Assembly (NCBI GenBank): GCA_964567755.1
Contig: CAZMNW010000020.1
Coordinates: forward strand, 1-64,000
Reading direction: 5' to 3'
Length of the DNA stretch: 64,000 nucleotides
DNA from: DASRJW01 sp964567755
GTDB lineage: Bacteria; Krumholzibacteriota; Krumholzibacteriia; G020349025
Below, in pieces: positions 38,433-48,200 of the stretch. Under the pieces are notes generated by a model. It was not told the DNA's origin. It did not search any database and worked only from the letters and a program-made list of their open reading frames with translations. The number at the start of each line of letters is the position of its first letter. Within the stretch, counting starts at the first letter, position 1. The position numbers and the translations under genes are program-made.

Positions 38433-39887
38433 ATGCGCGCGGATGAAGTGCTCGAGCGCGCCGCGGCGCGTTGCCGGGAACGCCAGATCCGCATCCCGAC
38501 CTTCGCGCAGATGTGCGACCCCAACCTCATTCCGGAGGGAGTGCGACGCGCGTTGCGTCACGTCGGGCTCCAGGACGTGGACCCGCTCAATCTTTTTCGC
38601 ATTACCTGGAAGAACGAGCCCGTCGACAAAGGCGGCCTCTTCCACACCGGCAACTGGATCGAGTTCCCGCCGGCTCTGACCGGTGTCGATGCGCGCATCG
38701 TCGGCCTGGTCGGCAAGTGGTTCCCGACCGGAGCGCACAAGGTGGGCGCAGGCTTCGGCTGCCTGGTGCCGCGCTTGGTCGCGGGGCAATTCGATCCGAC
38801 GACGCACAAGGCGGTTTGGCCTTCCACAGGCAACTTCTGTCGCGGCGGCGCCTTCGATTGCGCGCTGCTCGGGTGCGAAGCGGTCGCCATTCTGCCGGAG
38901 GAAATGAGCCGCGAGCGCTTCGAGTGGTTGCGGCGTCTCGGCGCCGAGGTCATCACGACGCCCGGTGGCGAATCCAATGTCAAAGAGATCTACGACGCCT
39001 GCTGGGAGATTCGGCGCACGCGGCCGGACTGCGTCATCTTCAACCAGTTCGAAGAGTTCGGCAACGCGGTCTGGCACTATCACGTGACGGGCGGCGCCAT
39101 CGATGAAATCTTCCGCGCCGTGGCGCGGCCGGGGGATCGCCTGGCGGCTTTCGTCGCCGCCACGGGCTCGGCAGGAACCATCGCCGCCGGCGACTTCCTG
39201 CGCCGAGGTCACCCGCAGCTCCGCACCGTCGCCGCCGAGGCGTTACAGTGCCCGACGTTGTTGCACTGCGGCTACGGCGAGCATCGCATCGAGGGCATTG
39301 GCGATAAACACATTCCCTGGATCCACAACGTGCGCAGCACCGATGTCGTGTGCGCCGTGGACGATGCACAATGTCTGGCGCTGATGCGCCTGTTCAACGA
39401 GCCGGAAGGGCATTGTTTCCTGGCCGGTGAAGGCGTGGACGCATCGTGGTTGCCGCAGTTGCCGCTGCTCGGAATTTCGGGCATTTGTAATCTGATCGCC
39501 TCCATCAAGACCGCGCGCATGTTCGATCTCTCGTCGCACGACGTGCTGTTCACTTGCCTCACCGACTCGATGGATCTCTACCACAGCCGCTTGCACGAGC
39601 AACGCGAGGCTCGAGGCGCCTACAGCGGCATGTTGGCGGCCCGGCACTTCGGACGTTACCTGCAGGCCATCGGCACCGACTCCATGCGCGAGCTGAGCTA
39701 CGCCGACCGCAAGGCCCTGCATCATCTCAAGTACTTCACCTGGGTCGAGCAGCAACAAAAGAGCGTGCGCGACCTCGATCGGCTGTGGGATCCAGAGTTC
39801 TGGCACCAGACCTATGCGCAAGTCGACGAATGGGATCGTTCCATCGCCGCCTTCAACCAGCGCGTCGGTCTCGATCGAGGGGTCTGA
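38433..39887 (+). CDS. PLP-dependent enzyme of the tryptophan-synthase-beta fold
   Basis: A 484-residue fold-type II PLP enzyme. PTGAHKVGAGFGCL holds the likely PLP-binding Lys (about residue 106), and AATGSAGTIAAGDFLRRGHP is the glycine-rich phosphate-binding loop. WNEPVDKGGLFHTGNWIEFP precedes it. The length exceeds that of cysteine synthase (about 310) and has a helical C-terminal extension. It may be a lyase or beta-eliminating enzyme of sulphur or amino-acid metabolism; the reaction is not known. GGAG precedes ATG 38433. It is followed by the SGNH hydrolase gene with a four-base gap. Confidence 0.8.
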   Translation: MRADEVLERAAARCRERQIRIPTFAQMCDPNLIPEGVRRALRHVGLQDVDPLNLFRITWKNEPVDKGGLFHTGNWIEFPPALTGVDARIVGLVGKWFPTGAHKVGAGFGCLVPRLVAGQFDPTTHKAVWPSTGNFCRGGAFDCALLGCEAVAILPEEMSRERFEWLRRLGAEVITTPGGESNVKEIYDACWEIRRTRPDCVIFNQFEEFGNAVWHYHVTGGAIDEIFRAVARPGDRLAAFVAATGSAGTIAAGDFLRRGHPQLRTVAAEALQCPTLLHCGYGEHRIEGIGDKHIPWIHNVRSTDVVCAVDDAQCLALMRLFNEPEGHCFLAGEGVDASWLPQLPLLGISGICNLIASIKTARMFDLSSHDVLFTCLTDSMDLYHSRLHEQREARGAYSGMLAARHFGRYLQAIGTDSMRELSYADRKALHHLKYFTWVEQQQKSVRDLDRLWDPEFWHQTYAQVDEWDRSIAAFNQRVGLDRGV

Positions 39888-39891
39888 GGGG

Positions 39892-41172
39892 ATGGCCCGG
39901 ACTTCGACGAGCGCGCGACTGGGGACCCTTCTCGCGCTCAGCTCGGTCGTTTTTTCTTTTGCTGCCTTCGAGGCGTTGGTGCGTCTTGCCCGGCCCGATC
40001 TCGCCATCCCCCAAGCAGCAGGACACTTCCGCTTCACCCAAACCTTCGAGTTCGAGCTGCCGCACCACCGGCGCGACCCGGTTCTCGGCTGGAGACTGCA
40101 GCCGGGTGTCTACGGCCCGATGCGCATCAACAGCCACGGCTTCCGCGGTCCCGAATGGTCGAGCGGCAAGGCCGCGACCAAGCGCATCGCACATCTTGGC
40201 GATTCCTCGACGATGGGATTCACGATCGCGGACGACAGCCACGTCTATGCCTCGCTCTTGCCGCGTCTGCTGCAGCGGGATGGGTTGGAGCTCGAGGCGC
40301 TCAACTTCGGCGTCGACGGCTACTCCTCGCATCAAGGACGGATCCTGCTCGAGCAAGTGCTCGGTGATTTCACCCCGGATTATGTGAGCCTCTATTTCGG
40401 CTACAACGATCATCATTTTTCCAACGCCAGCGATCGGGAGACGCGATTCTCGACCCCGTGGATTCTACGGGCGCTGGAGCACAGCCACGTGTATCGCTTC
40501 ATGCGCCGGCACCTGCTGCGGTGGACGCGCCGCGAGGCCGAGCTCCTCGAACCGACGCGGCGCGTCGATCCGGAGACCTTCGAAGCGAACCTGCGCACCA
40601 TGGTGGAAGCGGCGCGTGCGCGTGGCGCGGTACCGATCCTGATGACGACGCCGCTTCGACCAGGCATGCCCCTGGTGGAGAACGAAGTGCGGATCGAGCA
40701 GGACGGCAAGCCGGCGTGGGTGACACAGGATTGGTGGGTGGCGACCGAGCTCCAGAAGCGCGGCCTCGATCTCGAACGCGCGGTGGGGTCGGAAGATCTG
40801 CGGCGCTTCTTGGTCGAATCGTTGCAGGCACACCCGGATTGGGCGTACTTGCACTTCCTGCAGGCGCGCGAGCTCGAGCGTGCTGGCGATTTCCAAGGTG
40901 CGCGCGCGGCGCTCGGGCGCGTGTCGCTGCACGACCGCGAGCGCGGCATTCTCGAACAGTACAACGAGCGCGTACGCAATGTGGCGCGAAGTCTGCAAAC
41001 GGAGCTCGTCGACATCGCACGCATGTGCGAGGCCCGGCCATCGCCGCATCTGTTCAATGACGTCGTCCACCCGAGCCCGGCCGGTCACAAGTTGATCGCC
41101 CAAGCGCTCGCCAAGGCGCTGTTGCGCCTCGAAGGCCGCAAGCCGACACCCGGCGGGCCGGAGGAAGGCTGA
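39892..41172 (+). CDS. SGNH/GDSL-type hydrolase, membrane-anchored
   Basis: A 426-residue protein with an N-terminal hydrophobic anchor (LGTLLALSSVVFSFAAFEAL). The SGNH hydrolase core has GDSSTMGFTIADD (nucleophile Ser), YFGYNDHHF (Gly and Asn elements) and NDVVHPSPAGHKLIA (Asp and His). A long insertion with a TPR-like region (LQARELERAGDFQGARAALG) lies before the last motif. Esterase or acyltransferase activity on surface polysaccharides is likely. Only four bases separate it from the PLP gene; the mutM-like gene follows by five. Confidence 0.82.
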   Translation: MARTSTSARLGTLLALSSVVFSFAAFEALVRLARPDLAIPQAAGHFRFTQTFEFELPHHRRDPVLGWRLQPGVYGPMRINSHGFRGPEWSSGKAATKRIAHLGDSSTMGFTIADDSHVYASLLPRLLQRDGLELEALNFGVDGYSSHQGRILLEQVLGDFTPDYVSLYFGYNDHHFSNASDRETRFSTPWILRALEHSHVYRFMRRHLLRWTRREAELLEPTRRVDPETFEANLRTMVEAARARGAVPILMTTPLRPGMPLVENEVRIEQDGKPAWVTQDWWVATELQKRGLDLERAVGSEDLRRFLVESLQAHPDWAYLHFLQARELERAGDFQGARAALGRVSLHDRERGILEQYNERVRNVARSLQTELVDIARMCEARPSPHLFNDVVHPSPAGHKLIAQALAKALLRLEGRKPTPGGPEEG

Positions 41173-41177
41173 GCGGC

Positions 41178-42122
41178 GTGCCCGAGCTGCCAGATGTGTT
41201 GCTCTACATCGAACGGCTCGAGCCGCGAGTCTTGGGCCAGACGCTGCAGCGCGCGCGGCTCGTGAGCCCATTTCTGCTGCGCACGGTCGATCCACCACTC
41301 CGAGACACCGAGAAAAAGCGTGTCCTGGCGCTCCGCCGTCTCGGCAAGCGCATCGTGCTGGGACTCGAAGACGAGCTCTTCCTCGTGCTGCATCTCATGA
41401 TCGCGGGCCGGCTACGCTGGCGCGCCACTGGCGAACCGGTGCCGCGCAAGCGCGGGCTCGCCGCTTTCGATTTCTCGACCGGCACGCTTCTTCTCACCGA
41501 GGCGAGCACGAAGAAGCGCGCGTCCCTCTACGTCGTGCGCGGCGAAGCGGCGCTCGCAGCGCTCGATCCTGGCGGCCTCGAGGTCTTGGAAGCCGATGTC
41601 GGCGCGTTTGCGGCAGCGCTGCGGCGCGAGAATCGCACCCTCAAACGCGTGCTCACCGATCCGCGCCTGCTGAGCGGCATCGGCAATGCGTATTCCGACG
41701 AAATCCTGCACCGCGCGCGCCTGTCGCCACTGCAGCGCACGCAACATCTCGACGACGCGGCGATCGCGCGGTTGTATCGCGCCACACAAGAGACACTGCG
41801 AGAATGGTTGCAGAAGCTGCGGCAGGAAACCGGCGATTCGTTTCCGGAGAAAGTGACGGCGTTTCGTCCCGGCATGGCTGTGCACGGCCGGTATCGCCAG
41901 CCGTGCCCCGTGTGCGGCAACCCTGTGCAGCGCATCGTCTACGCCGAGAACGAGTGCAACTATTGCGCGATCTGTCAGACCGATGGCAAGCTGCTGGCGG
42001 ATCGCGCCCTGTCGCGTCTGCTGCGCGAAGATTGGCCGCGGACGCTGGACGAGCTGGAAGAGATGAAGAGCGAGCGACGGCAGGGGGATGCCGACCGCAA
42101 GGGCGATTCTCCAGGGAAGTGA
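41178..42122 (+). CDS. mutM: Fpg/Nei-family DNA glycosylase
   Basis: A 314-residue DNA repair glycosylase. It starts at GTG and reads PELPDVLLYIERLEPRVLG, giving the Pro2/Glu3 catalytic N-terminus after Met removal. It continues with LHLMIAGRLRWRATGE, then LLSGIGNAYSDEILHRARLS, and a four-Cys zinc finger (CPVCGNPVQRIVYAENECNY CAIC). It removes oxidised bases and nicks the strand. About 35 extra C-terminal residues, charged and low in complexity, extend past the finger. The family name could equally be nei. Confidence 0.88.
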   Translation: MPELPDVLLYIERLEPRVLGQTLQRARLVSPFLLRTVDPPLRDTEKKRVLALRRLGKRIVLGLEDELFLVLHLMIAGRLRWRATGEPVPRKRGLAAFDFSTGTLLLTEASTKKRASLYVVRGEAALAALDPGGLEVLEADVGAFAAALRRENRTLKRVLTDPRLLSGIGNAYSDEILHRARLSPLQRTQHLDDAAIARLYRATQETLREWLQKLRQETGDSFPEKVTAFRPGMAVHGRYRQPCPVCGNPVQRIVYAENECNYCAICQTDGKLLADRALSRLLREDWPRTLDELEEMKSERRQGDADRKGDSPGK

Positions 42123-42125
42123 ACG

Positions 42126-43781
42126 TTGGGATCTGGCACGAGCGGCACGGACAGATGGCGGCTCGCGGTGCTCCTGCTGGCAGCCGCGGGAGTGCTGATC
42201 ATTGGTTGGAAACTGCTGTGGTTCCTGACCGACGACTCCTTCATCACATTTCGTTACGTGAGCAACAGCGTTCGCGGTCACGGTTACGTGTGGAACCCGC
42301 CTCCCTTTCTCCCCGTCGAAGGTTACTCGAGCTTCCTCTGGGTGCTGATTCTGGACGGCGTTTGGCGCCTCACGGGATCGCCGCCGCCCGCGGTGGCGAA
42401 CTACCTGACGCTCGCGTGTTCGTTTCTCTCCCTCGCCCTCGCTGCGGTCCTGGTGCTCCGCCTGCGCTGGCGCGCGGATCTGGTTGCCTGGCGCTTCGTC
42501 TTCGCCGCCTTGGTGCTTTTGGGTCTCACCACCAACCGTACCTTTCTCACCTGGGCGAGCTCGGGGTTCGAGACGGCGCTGTTCAACCTCCTTGTCTTCG
42601 CGTGGCTCGCCCTCGGCGTCGGCGCGGGTGCCATGCGGCCGCGGCGCGTCGTCGCCTTGTCGGCTCTGGCTGCATGCTTGCACCTGGCCAGACCCGAAGG
42701 AGTTCTGTTCGCCGCGGCGACGATTGCCATGTTCACGCTCGCCCCCCGTGAGCTGGCGTGGTGGCGATCCCCGCGTGCTCTTGCTGCCTACACACCGCTG
42801 CTCTTGATTCCCCTCCACCTCCTGTGGCGCCACTCGTTCTACGGCGAGTGGTTGCCGAATACGTACTACGCCAAGGTCGTCGGTGTCTGGCCCGCGAGCG
42901 GCGCGCGCTATGCGCTATCCTTTGTACTCGAGTACGCTCTGTGGTTTTCGCTCGTGGTGATGCTCGTCGCAGCAGCGACGCAAAAGCGCGTGGCCACGGT
43001 GCGCTCGGCTTCGCAGTCAGTGGCAGCGTGGATCTGTGTCCTCACCCTCGTGGCGCACGTCTCGTATTACACCTTCATCGTCGGTGGCGATCATTTCGAG
43101 TATCGCGTCTACAGTCACTTGCTCGCGCCTGGCTTCGTGGGTCTGGTGTGGCTCGCGAACAAATCACGGCTGCGTGGTCGCGTGGTTGCGACCCTCCTCG
43201 CCGCCCAAATTGCCCTGGCGCTGCCGCTGCCATGGAGCCATTGGGCGCTCAGCCGCCACCTCGAGACACGCGAAACGACACGGCGCATGCGCGTGGCGGT
43301 GGCGCCGCATTGGCCACCTTTGTTGCGGGAGTACGTACGACTTTTCGATGGTCTGCAAGCCTGGCTGATCGAGCACTGGGTGTGCGTGCGACACCAAGAG
43401 CACAAGGTGAACCAAGAGTATCTCGTGACCCTCTACCCATCGCGCGCCGAAGGCGAGCAGTTGCCGGCTGCAGACTTTCCCATCCACGCCTTCCAGGCCG
43501 TCGGCGTGGCATCGTGGACATTGCCGCACGTCAACGTCATCGACCTCCTGGGGCTCAACGATTGGGTCATCGCCCGGAGCCCAGTGGATGCGACACGATT
43601 GCGCGGCATGGCGCACGAACGCCGGGCGCCCGATGGATACGCTGACTGCTTCGAGCCCAATGTGTTTCTTGCGCCCGGTGGAGGTGTGCGGATCACGATG
43701 CGCCCGGTCCCACTCACCGCTGCCGCGATCGAGTCTTGCGAACGTGATTGGTCGGCCCGGGTGCGAGATTCTGGTCGCTGA
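42126..43781 (+). CDS. Multi-pass glycosyltransferase-like membrane protein
   Basis: A 551-residue membrane protein with about 10 helices. LTDDSFITFRYVSNSVRGHG, YVWNPP...VEGYSSFLWVL is the N-terminal DD-type motif of GT-C glycosyltransferases close to AftB/PMT-like enzymes, which use lipid-linked sugars. The last 140 residues lie outside the membrane. Start is TTG at 42126, three bases after mutM; no better start is visible. The donor and acceptor are unknown; a role in surface glycans fits the context. Confidence 0.72.
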   Translation: MGSGTSGTDRWRLAVLLLAAAGVLIIGWKLLWFLTDDSFITFRYVSNSVRGHGYVWNPPPFLPVEGYSSFLWVLILDGVWRLTGSPPPAVANYLTLACSFLSLALAAVLVLRLRWRADLVAWRFVFAALVLLGLTTNRTFLTWASSGFETALFNLLVFAWLALGVGAGAMRPRRVVALSALAACLHLARPEGVLFAAATIAMFTLAPRELAWWRSPRALAAYTPLLLIPLHLLWRHSFYGEWLPNTYYAKVVGVWPASGARYALSFVLEYALWFSLVVMLVAAATQKRVATVRSASQSVAAWICVLTLVAHVSYYTFIVGGDHFEYRVYSHLLAPGFVGLVWLANKSRLRGRVVATLLAAQIALALPLPWSHWALSRHLETRETTRRMRVAVAPHWPPLLREYVRLFDGLQAWLIEHWVCVRHQEHKVNQEYLVTLYPSRAEGEQLPAADFPIHAFQAVGVASWTLPHVNVIDLLGLNDWVIARSPVDATRLRGMAHERRAPDGYADCFEPNVFLAPGGGVRITMRPVPLTAAAIESCERDWSARVRDSGR

Positions 43782-43790
43782 GTGCGGGGA

Positions 43791-44651
43791 TCACGCGCCG
43801 GCGAACACGCGGGCATGTTCGGCGGCGAACTGCGCGAACGTCCGTGCCGGCCTACCGGTCACGTCTTCGATTACGCGCGTCGTCGCCGACGCATGACCGG
43901 CGGCGAAGATGCCATAGAGCCCGACGAGGGTGTCGGCCAGCCACGCCGGCATGCCGCCGGCGAGTAGGAACTTTTCGGCATCGCTCGGGGACACGTCGAC
44001 GTACGTGACCGCGCGTCCCGTTGCCTCTCCAATGCGTGCGGCGATGTCGTGAAAGGAGAGCGCCTCGGGGCCGGTGATGTCGTAGGCCTTGCCTTCGTGG
44101 CCGCTGCGCGTCAAAACACAGGCCGCGACGGCAGCGATGTCGCGTGTATCCACGAGACCGATGCGGCCGTCGCGCATGGGGGCGTGAATCGCGCCGCGTG
44201 CGGCGATGCTGGCGGCGAAGCCGAGCGTGTTCTGCATGAAGTAGTGCGGCCGAAGGTGCGTCCACGCCATGCCGGACTGTTCGATTTGCTTTTCGGTCTG
44301 TCCGTGCCAGCGCGCGAGCGACAGCGATGCGTCCAGCCCGGCGCCGAGCACCGAGAGCTTGACCACGTGGCGGACACCGGCGCGCTGGGCGGCATCGACC
44401 GCATGACCTTGTTGCTCGACCTGTCGCGGATCCACTGGCGTGAGGAGAAAGAGATGATCCACGCCGTCCAACGCCGGAACGAGTGTCTCCGGATGATCGA
44501 GATCGCCGACAGCGATCTCCACGCCAGGAAGTCGAAGTGTGGCCGCCTTGCCGGCATCGCGAACGAACGCGCGCACGGGGACGCCTGCGGCCGCCAGCGC
44601 CCGCACGACCGCGCTGCCCGTGGTTCCAGTTGCACCGGTGACGAGAATCAC
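43791..44651 (-). CDS. NmrA-type NAD(P)-binding protein
   Basis: A 286-residue atypical SDR. LVTGATGTTGSAVVRALAAA is the NAD(P) motif, and EQSGMAWTHLRPHYFMQNTL and YDITGPEALSFHDIAARIGE are typical of NmrA/QOR2-like proteins. These bind NAD(P) and act as redox sensors or quinone reductases. GTG 44651 follows AGGAGG; an upstream extension is open but lacks the fold. It converges on the GT-like gene with a nine-base gap. Confidence 0.82.
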   Translation of the reverse strand: MILVTGATGTTGSAVVRALAAAGVPVRAFVRDAGKAATLRLPGVEIAVGDLDHPETLVPALDGVDHLFLLTPVDPRQVEQQGHAVDAAQRAGVRHVVKLSVLGAGLDASLSLARWHGQTEKQIEQSGMAWTHLRPHYFMQNTLGFAASIAARGAIHAPMRDGRIGLVDTRDIAAVAACVLTRSGHEGKAYDITGPEALSFHDIAARIGEATGRAVTYVDVSPSDAEKFLLAGGMPAWLADTLVGLYGIFAAGHASATTRVIEDVTGRPARTFAQFAAEHARVFAGA

Positions 44652-45215
44652 CTTCGGCCCTCCTGCGACGCTGGACGGTGGACTCTCGCATTCGTGGACT
44701 CGACGAGGGTAGCTAATTTCACCCGCGCGCCGCAACGTGCACCGACAGGCCATCCCGTGTCGTGAATCGCTGTAAGCGGAGGACAGGAGAGATGAAAGCG
44801 GCCGCGTGTGTTGCTGCTCGGCTGCGGCCTGTGTCGGTCAACGCTGTCTCCTGACCAGAATCGTGGCCGGTCAGCCAGCGAACCTCGAGTCCGGTGAGCG
44901 TCTTCCCCACGACGGGGCTTTTCGCTCCGAGCTCGCGATGCGATGCCTATCCTCTGAGTTCCGGACGATTCTCCTTCTCTCCGTGGTCGATCCTCGACCA
45001 GTGGTCGCTCCGAAAAGCTACGAGTCGTGCGTTTGGAAAGGTGTGCCGGCAGTTTGCTGGGGCAAATGTCCCAACGGGCATGCGCCTTGCCGCGCGAAAG
45101 TGACAGGAGATGTCAGGCGGCCGTGAGTCTGGCCGTACATCCCGCCGCGCGCGTCCTCAAGAGTCCGAGAATCTGCGCGCTGCGGGGACCGCGCTCGAAA
45201 CTGCCGGAGAGTCGC
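44652..45215. other. Control region between the NmrA-type gene and the secreted-protein gene
   Basis: No gene was recognised in 564 bases. CTGACC (44851-44856) pairs with GGTCAG (44869-44874), and TGGTCGA-TCC-TCGACCA (44984-45000) is a perfect seven-pair hairpin. The last part is the leader of the large secreted protein. The region probably carries promoters for both divergent genes. Confidence 0.4.
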
Positions 45216-48200
45216 ATGAACTGGACGCGATGCTGCCACCTCGGTGCCTGGCTGCTGGTGGCTGGAGTGGGCGTCACGCAGCCGAGTCACGCGCACGAGG
45301 TGCCCGGGAGCGCTCTGCAGCTGTTCGCCTATCAGACGGAATCGGCACCGGCACCCATCGACGGGAACATCGCGCCGGATGGACAAGAAGGCAAGTGGCG
45401 CAGTGCCTACGTGCGCAGCATCCGTTTTTCCAGCGCCGACGGAACCATCGTCAAGGATGGAACGCTGCTCATCACCAGCGATGCCGACTACCTCTACTTG
45501 GGAGTCGGCTTCAACTCGCAGTCGGCTGGCAACGTCAACTACGCGCGAGTCTACTTCGATCAGAACCACGACCACGTTCTGGATGGCAGTGCGTCGGTTC
45601 CCGGAGAATACTTTGTGCAGGTCCAGGGATCGAGTCCCTCCACCGTGACGCACGGTGGCTGGTTCGGTACGTCGGGCTGGCAGAACTATGCAGTCTCCCC
45701 GGCGGGGTTCGAAGCATCGGCAGAAAAACACGGCACCGGGAATCCAAACACCTGGAACTTCGAGATCAAGCTTCCCTTGCAAGCAGGCACCGGGGGCGGC
45801 GGTGAGAGCTTTCTGAACGTCGCGCCGGAGGCGGAGGTCGGCCTCCTGGTCGAGGTCAACGATGCCTCGAACGGCGTACTCTACTGGCAGCCGACCGGAC
45901 GCAATCCCCAGGACCCGTCGACGTGGGGCGAGATCCAGCTCGGGGTTCCCAACCCGTCGCGAGACGTCGCGGGAAGCATTTCCCTGGGACACGAGCCGAT
46001 CATCGACGGCAGCGTCACCAACGATCTGGCCTGGCGGCACTACACGTCGTCAGTGCGGCAGGTGCAGTTCACCAACTACAACGGCGACTTCATCTCCGGG
46101 CGGCTCTACGCGAAGTCGAACGCCAGCGACGTCTATGTTGCTCTCGTCCTGGATGGACGTCCCGCCGTCGCCGGAGACCGGCTGCGAGTCTTCTTCGACT
46201 ACGAAACAGCGTCGGGCGGTGATCTGGATTACATCCTGACCAATACTTCCGAGAATGGAGCGAGTCTCATCTACACCGGTGCGGGGACTGGAACCCTGAA
46301 CGACACGCACTTCGAGGACACGCCGGCCTGGGCAGCCGATGCCGTCGATGGCAGCGGCGCCGTGGGGCACAGCGGCGCGGACTACGAGTTCGAGTTCCGC
46401 GTGCCGCTGGCCGGGGTGGGCGCCGCGGACCTGCAGGTGGCGTTGGGAGCCCGGCTGGGGATGAACCTGGAGTTCACCGACGTCGGGACGGGTGAATCCT
46501 ACTGGTGGGTCTCGGCCGCGAACTCGCCCTACCAGAAGATGCGCGTCGATGCCATTTCCTTCACGGCGCTGGGATGGCTGCGCCTGCAAACAGGTGCGCC
46601 TGTGATCCAGCCCGTCTATCCCCGTGACAACGACGAGGTTTCGGGGCACTTCCCGTTCATGATCTACTCCACGTCGGCGACCGGGGATGCCGGCATCGTT
46701 GCGACGGAGTTTTCCGACGACCTCGGCGCTACGTGGCAAACACTGGAGCGCACCGACGAGAGCGGCGTGTGGACCCGCGTGTGGAACACGACGGTGTTGA
46801 CCGACGGCCCGCGGGAGATCCGCATTCGCGCCACCGACACATCGGACCTCGTGGCGACCGCAGTGCTCCAGGTGACCGTCGACAACCGAGGCGGTGTCTC
46901 GCTCGAGGTTCCGACGCTGGTCGTGAATGCGCCTGTGGCAGGCGCTTACGTCTCGGGAGTCATCCCGGTGACATTCACCGCCACACCGGCGCCGGGCCGG
47001 ACGCTCCTGGACACGGAAATCAACATCGACGGGGGAGCCTGGATCGCGGCATCGAGCCCCTTCGCTTGGGACACGCGGCTCGGGAGCGATGGCAGCCACA
47101 TCTTCCGGCTGCGAGCTCTGCAGAGTGACAGTCTCTACGGGTACTCGCAGCCGCGCCTGGTCGTTGCCGACAACACGGCGCCGGAGCTGGAGGCGCTCGC
47201 TGTGGCCTATCCGGCAACGCAATCCGCCGCGAAGACGGGAGATCTGATCCGGGTGACGGCGCTGGTGCGCGACGCGCGCGCCGGTCTCGATGCCGCAACA
47301 GTGCTCCTGAACTCGAATGCCGTGGATGGTGCCACCCACGTCATGGTGGACGACGGCAGCCAAGGGGATGACATTGCCGGCGACCACGTCTACTCCTACG
47401 CCGTGACCGTGACGAGCACCGTGTCGGGACCGGTAGCCGTGTCGCTCGGCGCCGGCGATGTTCTGGGCAACTCCGCCGCACCCATCGTCGTGGACGTGCT
47501 CTTGGACAACGACATGCCCGTGCACGTGTCCACCGTCGCCGGGGACGCTGATCGCATCTACAAGAACACGGACACCGTGAAGTTGACAACGGCGTGGGAC
47601 GGTGCGGGATACTGGGTCACGGCGGATTTCGGCAATCTGGACAGCGGTTATGTCAAGGGCGCCGAGCAAGTCGTGGACAACGAAGATGGCTCTTACACGG
47701 TCACTTATGCCATCAGCTTCGAGAACACCGTGGCCGATGGCAGCAGCATCGCCATCCCCATCACCGCTCACGACCGCACGGGGAACGGGCCCGTGACCGA
47801 CGCCGCGTTCGTCGTCGAGCTCGACAACACGGTGCCTGCCTTCGAAACGGTCGACACGGCGCAAGACAACTACACCGATGGTGAAACGGTGATTCTGATC
47901 GTGGTCATGGACGATTCGACCTATCGGGTGTGGTCGGACTTCAGCGCCATCGACAGCAACTACTCGGCGGGCGACGAGACGGTGACGCGCGCGGGGAATG
48001 CGTACACGGTGAGCTACACGCTGTTCCCGGATGCGCAGAACACCACGCCCGATGGCTCTTATGCGCTTCCCGTGTCTGCCGAGGACATTGCCGGCAACCG
48101 CGCCTCGCTCAGCACGAGCATCGAACTGGACAACACGCGGGAGGCAGTCACCATCCTGCGGCCCCGGGACGGAGATCTGATCACCGGCAACGTCGTGATC

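Noticed and set aside
38391..39212. 273-residue minus-strand frame opposite the PLP enzyme
   Set aside because: Antisense shadow in a GC-rich coding gene; no domain.
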